Source: an uncultured Lachnospiraceae bacterium
GTDB taxonomy: Bacteria > Bacillota > Clostridia > Lachnospirales > Lachnospiraceae
NCBI GenBank assembly: GCA_946407725.1
Contig: CAMJPM010000006.1
Span: forward strand, 1-64,000
Direction: 5' to 3'
DNA: 64,000 bases
Shown: piece by piece, positions 52,144 to 61,418 of the stretch
Position numbering within the stretch: the first letter of the stretch is position 1
Layout: every line of letters starts with the position of its first letter
Translations under genes and position numbers: made by a program
The notes under the pieces: model-generated
Seen by the model: only the letters and a program-made list of their open reading frames with translations
The model's database searches: none
What the model was told of the DNA's origin: nothing

Positions 52144-53457
52144 TTGAGGATTCCGCACGCAATAAAAGGTCTTAAGGGAGAGCTAAAGGTTCCCGGGGAT
52201 AAATCCATATCCCACAGGAGCATAATGTTCGGATCAATAGCAAAGGGAGATACCCTGATACGGGGTTTTTTAAAAAGCGCCGACTGTATTTCCACCATGG
52301 AGTGTTTCAGGGCCATGGGGATAGAGATAGAAGAGGGAAGTGATAAAAACGGGGAATATATCCTTGTCCGGGGACAGGGAATTAACGGGTTAAAAAGGCC
52401 CGCCGCCCCCCTGTATTGCGGCAATTCCGGAACCACAGTGAGGCTCATTTCCGGGATACTTTCAGGGCAGGGATTTGACAGCTGCTTAACGGGGGATACG
52501 TCATTATCAAGGCGTCCCATGAAGAGGGTGATAGAGCCTTTGTCTCAGCTTGGGGCCTCCATCCGTTCGGAAAAGGGAGACGGACTGCTGCCCCTCCTTA
52601 TTGAAAAGGGCGCTCTCCACGGGGGCGAAATAAGGACAAAGGTGGCTTCCGCCCAGGTAAAATCAGCGATCCTCCTATCAGGTCTCTATGCGGATAAGGA
52701 AACCAGGGTCATTGAGCCCTCTCTTTCCAGAAATCATACGGAGCTCCTGCTCTCTGCCTTCGGGGCGGATATCACAGGGGGAAGCGATGAAGACCCTGTG
52801 TGCTCGGTGCGTCCCGGAAAAGAGCTTCACGGTCTTGATATAGAGGTACCCGGCGACATTTCCAGTGCGGCATATTTTATGGGAGCAGCGCTCCTTGTGC
52901 AGGATTCCGAAGTCTGTTTAAGAAATGTGGGGATAAATCCCACCAGAGACGGAATTTTAAGGGTGTTTAAGGAGATGGGGGCCCATATCAGCATTGAAAA
53001 CGAGCGCACCGTATCGGGAGAAAAAACAGGTGATATCATTACCTGTTTCACCTCGGATCTCAAGGGATGTGAAATAAGAGGGAGCATAATCCCCACACTT
53101 ATAGATGAACTGCCCCTCATAGCGGTGGTGGCTGCTGCCGCCTCCGGGGATACGGTAATAAGGGATGCCGCTGAATTAAAGGTAAAGGAATCAAACAGGA
53201 TCAGCCTTACGGTGAATAACCTTAAAGCCATGGGAGCGGACGCAGAGGAGCTGGAGGACGGCATGGTGATCCACGGCGGAAAGACGTTGCACCACGCTTT
53301 GATAGAGACTAAAAAGGATCACCGTATAGCCATGAGCTTTTCCGTGGCGGCCCTTAAAAGCAGTGATGTTCAGCCGGTGGAGATAAGGGACAGCGCCTGT
53401 GTCGGCATCTCATATCCGGATTTTTATAAGGACCTTGACGGGCTGGCCAACGGATGA
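52144..53457 (+). CDS. aroA: 3-phosphoshikimate 1-carboxyvinyltransferase (EPSP synthase)
   Basis: The 437-residue enzyme joins phosphoenolpyruvate to shikimate-3-phosphate. Motifs: VPGDKSISHRSIMFG at the N-terminus, GNSGTTVRL, DTSLSRRPM, GDISSAAYFMGAA, ELKVKESNRI and KDHRIAMSF. The frame has no suitable ATG, and TTG at 52144 with AGGAAGG upstream is the likely start, preceding the conserved IPHAIKGLKGELKVPG. Its 3' end runs into the next gene region. Confidence 0.95.
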   Translation: MRIPHAIKGLKGELKVPGDKSISHRSIMFGSIAKGDTLIRGFLKSADCISTMECFRAMGIEIEEGSDKNGEYILVRGQGINGLKRPAAPLYCGNSGTTVRLISGILSGQGFDSCLTGDTSLSRRPMKRVIEPLSQLGASIRSEKGDGLLPLLIEKGALHGGEIRTKVASAQVKSAILLSGLYADKETRVIEPSLSRNHTELLLSAFGADITGGSDEDPVCSVRPGKELHGLDIEVPGDISSAAYFMGAALLVQDSEVCLRNVGINPTRDGILRVFKEMGAHISIENERTVSGEKTGDIITCFTSDLKGCEIRGSIIPTLIDELPLIAVVAAAASGDTVIRDAAELKVKESNRISLTVNNLKAMGADAEELEDGMVIHGGKTLHHALIETKKDHRIAMSFSVAALKSSDVQPVEIRDSACVGISYPDFYKDLDGLANG

Positions 53458-53476
53458 CAGGGAAATGGAGAAAGAT

Positions 53477-55384
53477 ATGCAGGCAGAATACAGGGAATAT
53501 GTGGAAAGGATCTCGGAAATAAGACGGCTTTCCACCCCCAGCTTAAATGAAATAGAGGATGCGGATAAATACAGGGAAAGGCTTCGGGACAATTTCGTCC
53601 GGATAGGAGAGCTGGCGGAGAAGAACCGTCAGTTTCTGGATTCCGTTTTTTATCCCCTTATCAAGTCAGAGGAAGGCTTGAGCGTTGACAGCAAAGGCAT
53701 TATCGAGGAATTCGGGGATGAACTGGTATCCCCGGAAACAGGGGAAAACCTGGATCTCCCCATAATGTCCCTTCTTTCGGAAAAGCTTTATAAGGATGCA
53801 GAGCATAAGGGAAACATGGGGGAAATGGTTCGTCAGGCCAATGCGGAGATAGGCGCCTGTTATGAGCTGATGAACATGACAAAGCGCATAAAAGCCTACC
53901 CGGAGATAGCTGATCTCTACAGGAAAAAGGGCGCCGAAGTCGGAAATCTTTTTATGAAGCTCCTGGATAAGGATGTTTTTATGGAACAGGACATGGAGAG
54001 CCGGGAGATCATTTTGACAAATGCCAGGTTTTCCGTGGCGTTCTTCGAGGGAATTTACGGGGACAGCGAGAGCAATGAAAAGCAGCTTAAGCTTTTGGAG
54101 ATACTTCTCCAGGTTACGGAGGATCCCTTCTACAGGGAGGCTGTGCCGGATTATGACTGGATCTATGCCAGGTTCAGGACCCTGTATTACTATGCCATGA
54201 CGGCGGAGTCCCTGAATGCCGGCGGCTTTACTAAAGAGCAGTTAAACCAGATTTCCATAAGGTCAAAGGAGCTTTGCGGGTTCTGGGATGCAAATAAGGA
54301 ATACCTGGAAGAAGCATTGCAGGGCATGGATGACCGGAGATTTCTGGAGGTCATGTATTTAAGGAACGCATATCTCGCGGGACGGATGCCCGAGGAAAAT
54401 TACAGGAAAAAGCTGGTGGAGATCTACAGGCAGAGGGATGTGAGGGACTATTCCCCGGCCTCCATTTTATTAAATCTCTCCATACCGAGCGAGTATATCT
54501 GCCTCCTTAAGGATGAGGAATACCTTACCATGAAGGAGAAGAGTTTCCTTAAATCCATATATGAAAACATGATAGCCTACGCTTTCCATATGCCAAACGG
54601 AGAGACTCTGACTATAATGCTGGAGTATTTCTCCGGGATAATAGAGGACTTTATCGAGGTTGCCGGGGGCGTGAGCTTTGAAAACATGGTATTGCAATGC
54701 CTGGTGGCCTTCCATCCCCCTACGTATGTACATTCCGTGATGGTGGGGCAGATCACCGAGTGTCTCTGCGGACATCTTATCAGGAAGTTCCCGGAGAAGC
54801 TTATCGGGGTCTTAGGCTGTGAAACCAGGGAGGATGTGCTTTCCCGGAAAGATGAGATCCTGTCATTTGCCTATCATGCTGCTCTCTGCCATGATTTCGG
54901 CAAGATCACCATAATCGATACAGTATTTGTCTATGGCAGGCGGCTTCTGGACATGGAATTTGACCTTATCAAAACCCATCCCAGAACCGGCTATAACATG
55001 ATGCAGAAATACGCTTCAACAAAAGCATATGGCGAGGTGGCAATAAGCCATCACAAATGGTACGACAACTCCAGGGGTTATCCGAATGATTTCGATTCCT
55101 CGAAGAGCTCCGCAAAGCCCATAATCGATATAGTTCTGTGCGCCGACTGTCTGGATGCGGCAACGGATACGGTGGGAAGAAGCTACAACAAGGGCAAGAA
55201 GCTTTCCGGCTTCATAGAAGAGCTGAAGGAAGGCGCCGGCGACCACTATGCCCCCTGGCTTCCGGAGTTGCTCTCTGATGAGGATGCGGCTGCAGATGTG
55301 GAGTATCTCCTGCAGAACGGCCGTCAGCAGAATTACAGAAATGTGTACTATCTCCTCCGGAATATGCAGGAGAGGGATGTATAA
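53477..55384 (+). CDS. Cytosolic HD-GYP-like phosphohydrolase
   Basis: From ATG 53477 the product has 635 residues: a long helical N-terminal part (about 1-420) and a C-terminal HD domain with a His about 50 residues before HD (CHDFGK), KTHP, SHHKWYDNSRGYP and a CADCLDAATD motif. HHxxxDxxxGYP is the HD-GYP signature, so it may cleave c-di-GMP or another cyclic nucleotide; the usual HHExxDGxGYP is only partly kept (Lys for Glu). GGAG 7 bases before 53477 supports this start over ATG 53465. It begins 20 bases after aroA and may be co-transcribed with it. Confidence 0.82.
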   Translation: MQAEYREYVERISEIRRLSTPSLNEIEDADKYRERLRDNFVRIGELAEKNRQFLDSVFYPLIKSEEGLSVDSKGIIEEFGDELVSPETGENLDLPIMSLLSEKLYKDAEHKGNMGEMVRQANAEIGACYELMNMTKRIKAYPEIADLYRKKGAEVGNLFMKLLDKDVFMEQDMESREIILTNARFSVAFFEGIYGDSESNEKQLKLLEILLQVTEDPFYREAVPDYDWIYARFRTLYYYAMTAESLNAGGFTKEQLNQISIRSKELCGFWDANKEYLEEALQGMDDRRFLEVMYLRNAYLAGRMPEENYRKKLVEIYRQRDVRDYSPASILLNLSIPSEYICLLKDEEYLTMKEKSFLKSIYENMIAYAFHMPNGETLTIMLEYFSGIIEDFIEVAGGVSFENMVLQCLVAFHPPTYVHSVMVGQITECLCGHLIRKFPEKLIGVLGCETREDVLSRKDEILSFAYHAALCHDFGKITIIDTVFVYGRRLLDMEFDLIKTHPRTGYNMMQKYASTKAYGEVAISHHKWYDNSRGYPNDFDSSKSSAKPIIDIVLCADCLDAATDTVGRSYNKGKKLSGFIEELKEGAGDHYAPWLPELLSDEDAAADVEYLLQNGRQQNYRNVYYLLRNMQERDV

Positions 55385-55759
55385 AAAACACATGCCATTC
55401 TAAATTCACCCATAAAAACAAGCGATATTTATTATATTGAATGACAAAATGGATTTGTCGTTCAATATAAAGCCTCCGGCGGATGCGCACGGATTTTGTT
55501 AGGAAATATGCCGCCAAGGCGGCCACTTGACCAAAAACAGGTATATTTTTGGTCAATATAAAATCCGGCGCAGCAAACGCCAAAGTAAAAAACTTTGTCG
55601 TTTGCTATAAAAATTTTATAAAAATAATGACCTTTTTAGTGGTTTTGTTGTACCATATAGAAAGGTATTTATTTTAGTACAATTTTAATAAGGTTATTCG
55701 CGAGGGGAAGCGGGCATTAAAAGGCGTGGCTCTCAGAATTTGAAGGAGGAGGATATTTT
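55385..55759. other. Intergenic hairpin cluster and leader of the giant secreted protein
   Basis: Four stems: ATATTGAATGACAAA/TTTGTCGTTCAATAT (55434-55468); GCCGCC-AA-GGCGGC (55510-55523); TTGACCAAAAA/TTTTTGGTCAA (55527-55556); AGCAAACG/CGTTTGCT with CAAAG/CTTTG (55572-55606). They are followed by leader motif copy C and AAGGAGGAGG before the ATG. No gene is seen. Confidence 0.65.
55702..55735 (+). promoter_or_regulatory. Repeated leader motif, copy C
   Basis: GAGGGGAAGCG, a 3-base gap, ATTAAA, then GGCGTGGCTCTCA. Compare 16187-16219 and 44557-44590. It ends about 25 bases before the start codon. Confidence 0.5.
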
Positions 55760-58700
55760 ATGTTCAGGAATAAGGGAAAGGCAATCTGTTTTATACTCAC
55801 GGCGGCCATGGTGTTTACGTCGGTGATCCCGGTTTTCGGGGAGGCTCCCGTTAAGGGGGAAAGCAGGGCTGAAGCTTCAGCCCCGGTTATTCAGACGGAG
55901 GAGGAGCCGGAGATATTGCAGGGGGATATAGCTGAGGAACAGGAAGAGGATTCCGACGGATGGGCGGAATTCAATATTAATGACTGGGAATGTGATAAAA
56001 GTCAAAATCCCTGTATTCTGACAGCATATAAAGGAAGTGCAAAAAAAGTATATGTGCCGGAAAAAGTGACCATCGGTTCAACAACTTACTCTATTGTAAT
56101 ACGGAGGGTTAGTAATAACAATGACAGCGGGCAGACTATAAATCCAATGCCTAGCGGCCAGGACCAACAGACTGCCAGTAATGCAATTTTTCCCGATACT
56201 GTAGAGAGTCTGAGGGTTGAGGGCGCCACAATAGAGGATTTTAATTATACACTTTGCCCGAATGTCAAAAATGTTGAATTTGTTGGGACTAAATTCTTAA
56301 ATACAGATGCTTCTTTATTCAGGCCATATTGTAAAAATGATGAGGATGATTTCGGAAGCCAGCTGGAGAGCGCATTATTTAAGGACTGTTCATTTGTATG
56401 GTCAAACGATGGCGAAGAAGAACCGGTTGAGAACTTTGGTAGGTTTTTTTATATGTGTTATGCCTTAAGAACCGTAAGGTTTATTTTTTCTAATGCTGAC
56501 AATGCTTCGAAAAATATTAAGATTATCAGTGGGATGTTTGAAGATTGCGGCAGCCTGGAGAGGGTATTCTTTAAAAACTTCAGCTTTTCCCAAGTTACAG
56601 GCATTACTGCCGGTTTTTCCGGTTGTAAGTCACTTCGGAGGATTTATGTGAATAATGAGCCTGAATTGCCTTCTGCTGCTGCAAGCGAAGCTGCTAGCGA
56701 AGATCCGCCATTTTCCGGATGCGTACTGTTAACCGGTGGAAACGGAACGAGATGTGGAGAAGAAGGATACGGAGTTAATCGCTTCTGTGTTGATAAAAAC
56801 GGACAAAAAGGATACCTGACATTAAAGAGTGATTCCTGGAAGAACTGGGAAAATGAACCGGAGGATGATGAGTGGACGGAATTTGATCTATCTTCGTGGG
56901 TTTATGAGCCTTTTCCTGATATGCTGCAGGGCAATGGAGATGGTTCGGAGAATGTAGAGGGCTACAAACTTCATGCATATATAGGGGAGGGTACAAACCT
57001 TATTATTCCCGGAATGATAGAAGTGAACGGTCAAATGAAGAGCCTGGTATTGGATGGAACCGGTAACAGAGGTGATTATATGTTTTTCCCCAGCTATGTA
57101 AAAAAAGTCCGGGTTGATGGGGCAGCGGTGAATAATTCCCAATTGGTTTTTTCCAAAAGCAGGATTAAAAGTGCATCGTTTAATAAAGTAAGCTTTTGCA
57201 ATGAAAACGATGGAGCGGAGCGTACATTTTTTGCTAGCGAAAATAGCGAAAATGTCAGTATAGAGGAAGTGGCTTTTAACGGCTGCAATTTTGATGCTGT
57301 TTATTTTTTGGGAATGTTTAATTACTGCAGAAATCTGAAAACCGTCACCTTTTCTGATACAACGGCATCAAATCTGATTGGCTTGGAAACTATGTTCTAT
57401 GAATGTACAAACCTGAAAAAAGTATACCTGGGCGATCTTCTGGGAGACATGAATTCTACAGGAAAAACCTATGTTCTCAGTTATCTCAATAATATGTTCA
57501 CCGGATGTTCTTCTCTTGAAAGCATCTATGTAGATAAGGGTTTTAAGGAAAAGACAGTATCTTCCTCTATGGCCGAGGATACTTATATGTTCTCCGGATG
57601 CGGAAAGCTTACGGGACAGAACGGGACAAAATGTGACGGAGAGAATAACATAACCTATACCTATTTCAGGTTAGATGAAAAAAACAAACCCGGCTTTCTT
57701 TCCACGACAGCCTACACGGTTACTTTTGTTGATAATGATTTTGATACAGAAACAGAGCCTCAGGTGGTGGAGAAGGGCAGCCTTGCAGAAAAGCCCGAGG
57801 ATCCCACGGCGGATGGGCATGTATTCACCGGATGGTATAAGGATGACGATCTTACGGAAGAATGGGATTTCAGTAATGATAAGGTGACTTCCGATATTAC
57901 CCTTTATGCCGGATGGGATGAGGAAAAAGTTACAAAATATACAGTTTCTTTTAACGCCAATGGACACGGAACTGATCCGGTGCCCCAGGAGGTGGAAGAG
58001 GGAGGCCTTGTACCGAAGCCCGATGATCCGGCTGCAGCGGGATATGTATTCACCGGATGGTATAAGGATGAGGATTGTAAGAAAGAATGGGATTTCAACA
58101 AGGATAAAGTGACTTCCGATATTACCCTTTATGCCGGATGGGATGAGGAAAAAGTTACAAAATATACAGTTTCTTTTAACGCCAATGGACACGGAACTGA
58201 TCCGGTGCCCCAGGAGGTGGAAGAGGGAGGCCTTGTACCGAAGCCCGATGATCCGGCTGCAGCGGGATATGTATTCACCGGATGGTATAAGGATGAGAAT
58301 TGTACTAAAGGCAAGGAATGGGATTTTGACAATGATAAGGTGACTTCCGATATTACCCTTTATGCCGGATGGGATGAGGAAAAAGAGGAAGACATTACAA
58401 CCTATACAGTTACTTTTGTTAATGAACATGGGACAGCACCGGAGCCCCAGACGGTGGAAAAAGGCGGCCTTGCAACAAAGCCCAATGATCCGGTTGCAGT
58501 GGGGTATGTATTCACCGGATGGTATAAAGATGACGATCTTACGGAAAAATGGGATTTCAGCAAGGATAAGGTGACCTTCGATATTACCCTGTATGCCGGA
58601 TGGGATGAGGAAGAACCCGAACCGGAACAGCGGGTATGGGATCTGAACTACGCCCAGATAACCAACAGTTACAGAGGACAGGGATATATGATCGAGAATG

Positions 58701-61345
58701 AGGATTACGATCCCGATGATGATGACCCCGGTGATCCCGATGATGACAAGATCATCCCCGATTATGAATACTGTATTCCGGAATCCAGGTTCAGGGACAT
58801 TTTTGGCAGGAGAGGAAGCTATTTAAATCGGTTCTACGGTGATGAAGAATGGGGGGGAAGCTGTTACGGTATGGCTGCCACCAGCGGACTCTTTAAGGTG
58901 TCAAATAACGGCGTGGATGTAGCGTCCTATTCAGAATATGATAATGACTACACCGACGATCCCGATATAGCAGAAAAATTCGGTAAGGGCGGTATTGCGG
59001 ATCTCACCCTTAAAGATCATGCTGTGGACCGCAATCCTGATGATGATAAGCCTGAGGATTTAAAGACAGATCTTCGGAAATTTATCGAGGGCATGCAGAT
59101 ATCCCAGTTTGATGAATGGATAGATTATTGTTTCTGGTATTTTACGGATCTTGATGATGCGGTAAAGCTTATCAAAAAGGAAAAGCAGCCGGTACTCCTT
59201 GCTCTTTTCGGTGAGGGTGGCGGACATGCAGTGCTGGCATACGGAATTACCGAGGATGGCAACGGAATAGAAATATACGACAGCAACCATCCTGATCCGG
59301 AGGAAATGAGGGTCATTGAGCTTACAAGGGATAAAGACGGAAAATACGTCCATTGGAGATACAGTCTGGGATTTACTGCTGATGAAAGAGAGGTTGTATG
59401 GGATGGCGATTCCGATGATGAAGATCTGGCATTTGTTCCCTATGATATTTATTCGGCTCTCTGGACAGATAAGGGTGCCATGGGAGATAAGGAATGGTAT
59501 TACAGGTTAAACGAAGGGGACGAGGAATGGACAAATGAAGATGAAAAGGAATATGAAAGCTTCGTCTGGAACGGTTTCTGCGAAAAATATTATGAATTGT
59601 ACAGCTGGCTGAATGAAGAAGAGGAGGCCTATAAAAAAAGCGGTAATACGGGAAGCGCTTATTCCATTGGAGATAAGGCGGATGATAAGGATAAGCTTGA
59701 GGGCAAAACTGATGAAGAACTGCAAAAACTATACGAGGATGAATTCGGAAACTGGAATGATGAAGAAAATGAGCTATATAAGAGCTGGCTTAAGGATCCG
59801 GAATCCGTTCCCGCAAACTTCCGCTTAAGGTTCCGCTTAAGGTTCCGCTTGAGGTTCCGTTTAAGGTTCCGTTTGAGGTTCCGTTTAAGGTTCCGCTTAA
59901 GGTTCAGGCTCAGAAATATCTACAGCTCCGAGAGCAGTGAAAACAAGGAATCTGAGGGTTACAACTTCGGCGGTACTAATTTCCGCTTAAGGTTCCGCTT
60001 AAGGAATATGCTCATAGAGGAGGAAAAGGATACAAACTTCAGGTTAAGGGGTACCGAAACCGAAGAAACCGGAACACCTGCATATAAAGTGGTTGACGAC
60101 AGCGGTAACACAGTGGCGGAATGTGACGGCGGCAGCCTTACAATTCAGGATACGGAAATGAAGGAAAACGGAGAGATATTCGGTCTGCGTCCGGTGAACT
60201 ATAATATTAATGACAATACTGAGACGGGGCAGAGCAATGCGTTCTTCATCTCTTCGGATCTGGGATCCTTTGGAGTTGAGAAGGAAGATAAGAATGACAA
60301 GAGTGGTCTGAATATTAAGCTGGCGGACTATAAGAGAATGATACAGGTGAAGACCGGAAGCCCCGATGTAAGGGTGAATGTCAATGACGACAGCAAAACA
60401 AATGTAGCCCATATTTCGGCTCTCGGGTCACAGGACAGATTTGAGATACAGTTTAAGACCATTTCGGGAGAAGAGGGTAATGAGTTACTCACAACCGTAA
60501 CTGTCAGCGGAAACGGAAATGATAACGGTGAAATTGTAAAGATAGGTTACGAGGGGGATGATAAGAGTCTCATCTGTGATAATGCCACAAACCTCGAGAT
60601 TTCCATAGATAAGGACGGAAAGACCACCCTGCTTACCGGAATGAGCTTAAATAAGGATTATATGGAGATGGAGGCCGGAACTTCCGAGAAGCTTTCGGCA
60701 GTATGCGCACCGGCCGAGGCAAATGCCATAGTGAGCTATAAGAGCTCCGATCCCACAGTGGCATCTGTATCAGAAAACGGACTGGTCACAGCATTGAAGC
60801 CCGGAAGAGTAACAATAACAGCTGTTCCTGGAAAGAGCGGTAACTTTGCCAAAATCTGTACAGTCATAGTGAGGAGCAGTAAATATCTGGCCCCCGGGCA
60901 GAAGGTGGAATTGTCGAAGTACTTTAGTGAAAGCTATAAAAAATACAAAATCTCAAATAAGAAGCTTGCTTCCGTAAAGGTCAAAAAGGGACTGCTAATG
61001 ATAAAGAAGAAGTCCGGGACCTTCACCCTGACCGGAATAAACGAGGACAAGAGTGAGGGCGAGAGCGTGGAGTTCACCGTGGAAGAACCGAAGTTTGCGG
61101 AGAAGCCGGAAAAGGTGAAGACCGGTGAAATAAGGCATATAGACGGTGTGGGACAGCTTCTGGAGGGCGGCTCATCCATTGTGCCAAATTCCTGGAAGTC
61201 CTCAAATGAGAATGTGGCCACGGTGGATGAAAAGACCGGATATATCACCTACGGTGAGACTAAGGGAAGCGCCACGATAACAGCCTTCTTCGGAGAGGAT
61301 AAGAACGCTGCAAAGCTGAAGGTGAAGATCAAGGTTACAAAATAA
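55760..61345 (+). CDS. Giant secreted protein: BspA-like repeats, InlB-type repeats, papain-like peptidase, FRLR repeats, Ig-like domains
   Basis: The 1861-residue protein starts with a signal peptide (to about residue 30). Two BspA-like leucine-rich regions follow (about 60-360 and 370-650), then four Listeria-Bacteroides (InlB B) repeats of about 75 residues (651-954). A papain/C39-like cysteine peptidase domain (about 955-1250) has candidate Cys1035 in GGSCYGMAATS, His1156 in GGGHAVLAYG and Asn1176 in IYDSNHPD. After a helical acidic stretch come tandem Phe-Arg-Leu-Arg repeats (1354-1385, 1408-1415, 1427-1430). Ig-like (Big2-type) domains (about 1625-1861) end the protein, with no LPXTG. 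It is probably a cell-surface or released adhesin/protease. A paralogue follows at 61419. Confidence 0.9.
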   Translation: MFRNKGKAICFILTAAMVFTSVIPVFGEAPVKGESRAEASAPVIQTEEEPEILQGDIAEEQEEDSDGWAEFNINDWECDKSQNPCILTAYKGSAKKVYVPEKVTIGSTTYSIVIRRVSNNNDSGQTINPMPSGQDQQTASNAIFPDTVESLRVEGATIEDFNYTLCPNVKNVEFVGTKFLNTDASLFRPYCKNDEDDFGSQLESALFKDCSFVWSNDGEEEPVENFGRFFYMCYALRTVRFIFSNADNASKNIKIISGMFEDCGSLERVFFKNFSFSQVTGITAGFSGCKSLRRIYVNNEPELPSAAASEAASEDPPFSGCVLLTGGNGTRCGEEGYGVNRFCVDKNGQKGYLTLKSDSWKNWENEPEDDEWTEFDLSSWVYEPFPDMLQGNGDGSENVEGYKLHAYIGEGTNLIIPGMIEVNGQMKSLVLDGTGNRGDYMFFPSYVKKVRVDGAAVNNSQLVFSKSRIKSASFNKVSFCNENDGAERTFFASENSENVSIEEVAFNGCNFDAVYFLGMFNYCRNLKTVTFSDTTASNLIGLETMFYECTNLKKVYLGDLLGDMNSTGKTYVLSYLNNMFTGCSSLESIYVDKGFKEKTVSSSMAEDTYMFSGCGKLTGQNGTKCDGENNITYTYFRLDEKNKPGFLSTTAYTVTFVDNDFDTETEPQVVEKGSLAEKPEDPTADGHVFTGWYKDDDLTEEWDFSNDKVTSDITLYAGWDEEKVTKYTVSFNANGHGTDPVPQEVEEGGLVPKPDDPAAAGYVFTGWYKDEDCKKEWDFNKDKVTSDITLYAGWDEEKVTKYTVSFNANGHGTDPVPQEVEEGGLVPKPDDPAAAGYVFTGWYKDENCTKGKEWDFDNDKVTSDITLYAGWDEEKEEDITTYTVTFVNEHGTAPEPQTVEKGGLATKPNDPVAVGYVFTGWYKDDDLTEKWDFSKDKVTFDITLYAGWDEEEPEPEQRVWDLNYAQITNSYRGQGYMIENEDYDPDDDDPGDPDDDKIIPDYEYCIPESRFRDIFGRRGSYLNRFYGDEEWGGSCYGMAATSGLFKVSNNGVDVASYSEYDNDYTDDPDIAEKFGKGGIADLTLKDHAVDRNPDDDKPEDLKTDLRKFIEGMQISQFDEWIDYCFWYFTDLDDAVKLIKKEKQPVLLALFGEGGGHAVLAYGITEDGNGIEIYDSNHPDPEEMRVIELTRDKDGKYVHWRYSLGFTADEREVVWDGDSDDEDLAFVPYDIYSALWTDKGAMGDKEWYYRLNEGDEEWTNEDEKEYESFVWNGFCEKYYELYSWLNEEEEAYKKSGNTGSAYSIGDKADDKDKLEGKTDEELQKLYEDEFGNWNDEENELYKSWLKDPESVPANFRLRFRLRFRLRFRLRFRLRFRLRFRLRFRLRNIYSSESSENKESEGYNFGGTNFRLRFRLRNMLIEEEKDTNFRLRGTETEETGTPAYKVVDDSGNTVAECDGGSLTIQDTEMKENGEIFGLRPVNYNINDNTETGQSNAFFISSDLGSFGVEKEDKNDKSGLNIKLADYKRMIQVKTGSPDVRVNVNDDSKTNVAHISALGSQDRFEIQFKTISGEEGNELLTTVTVSGNGNDNGEIVKIGYEGDDKSLICDNATNLEISIDKDGKTTLLTGMSLNKDYMEMEAGTSEKLSAVCAPAEANAIVSYKSSDPTVASVSENGLVTALKPGRVTITAVPGKSGNFAKICTVIVRSSKYLAPGQKVELSKYFSESYKKYKISNKKLASVKVKKGLLMIKKKSGTFTLTGINEDKSEGESVEFTVEEPKFAEKPEKVKTGEIRHIDGVGQLLEGGSSIVPNSWKSSNENVATVDEKTGYITYGETKGSATITAFFGEDKNAAKLKVKIKVTK
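57711..58620 (+). repeat. Four tandem InlB-type B-repeat coding units
   Basis: About 225-bp units, each ending in DITLYAGWDEE with VFTGWYKD in the middle; the second and third are almost identical at the DNA level, including synonymous positions, indicating recent duplication. Confidence 0.9.
59819..60049 (+). repeat. Tandem 12-bp repeat encoding Phe-Arg-Leu-Arg
   Basis: The unit TTCCGCTTAAGG occurs eight times at 59819-59914, twice at 59981-60004 and once at 60038-60049. Each block starts after an Asn codon. The 12-bp period keeps the frame, so copy-number changes would vary protein length without inactivating the gene. The product is an alternating aromatic/cationic/aliphatic stretch. Confidence 0.85.
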
Positions 61346-61362
61346 GAGCTTAAGTTCAATCT

Positions 61363-61399
61363 GGCTCAGCTCCGGTAGAAACCGGGGCTGGGCCGTTTT
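61363..61399 (+). terminator. Terminator between the two giant secreted protein genes
   Basis: GGCTCAGCTCCGGT and ACCGGGGCTGGGCC form a long stem with loop AGAA, followed by GTTTTA. The second gene starts 20 bases later, so read-through or a hidden promoter is needed for it. Confidence 0.75.
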
Positions 61400-61418
61400 A
61401 GTAAAGGGAGGTTTTCTG

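Noticed and set aside
59819..59914. Possible CRISPR array because of short regular repeats
   Set aside because: The 12-bp units abut with no spacers, stay in frame inside a gene and no cas genes are present.
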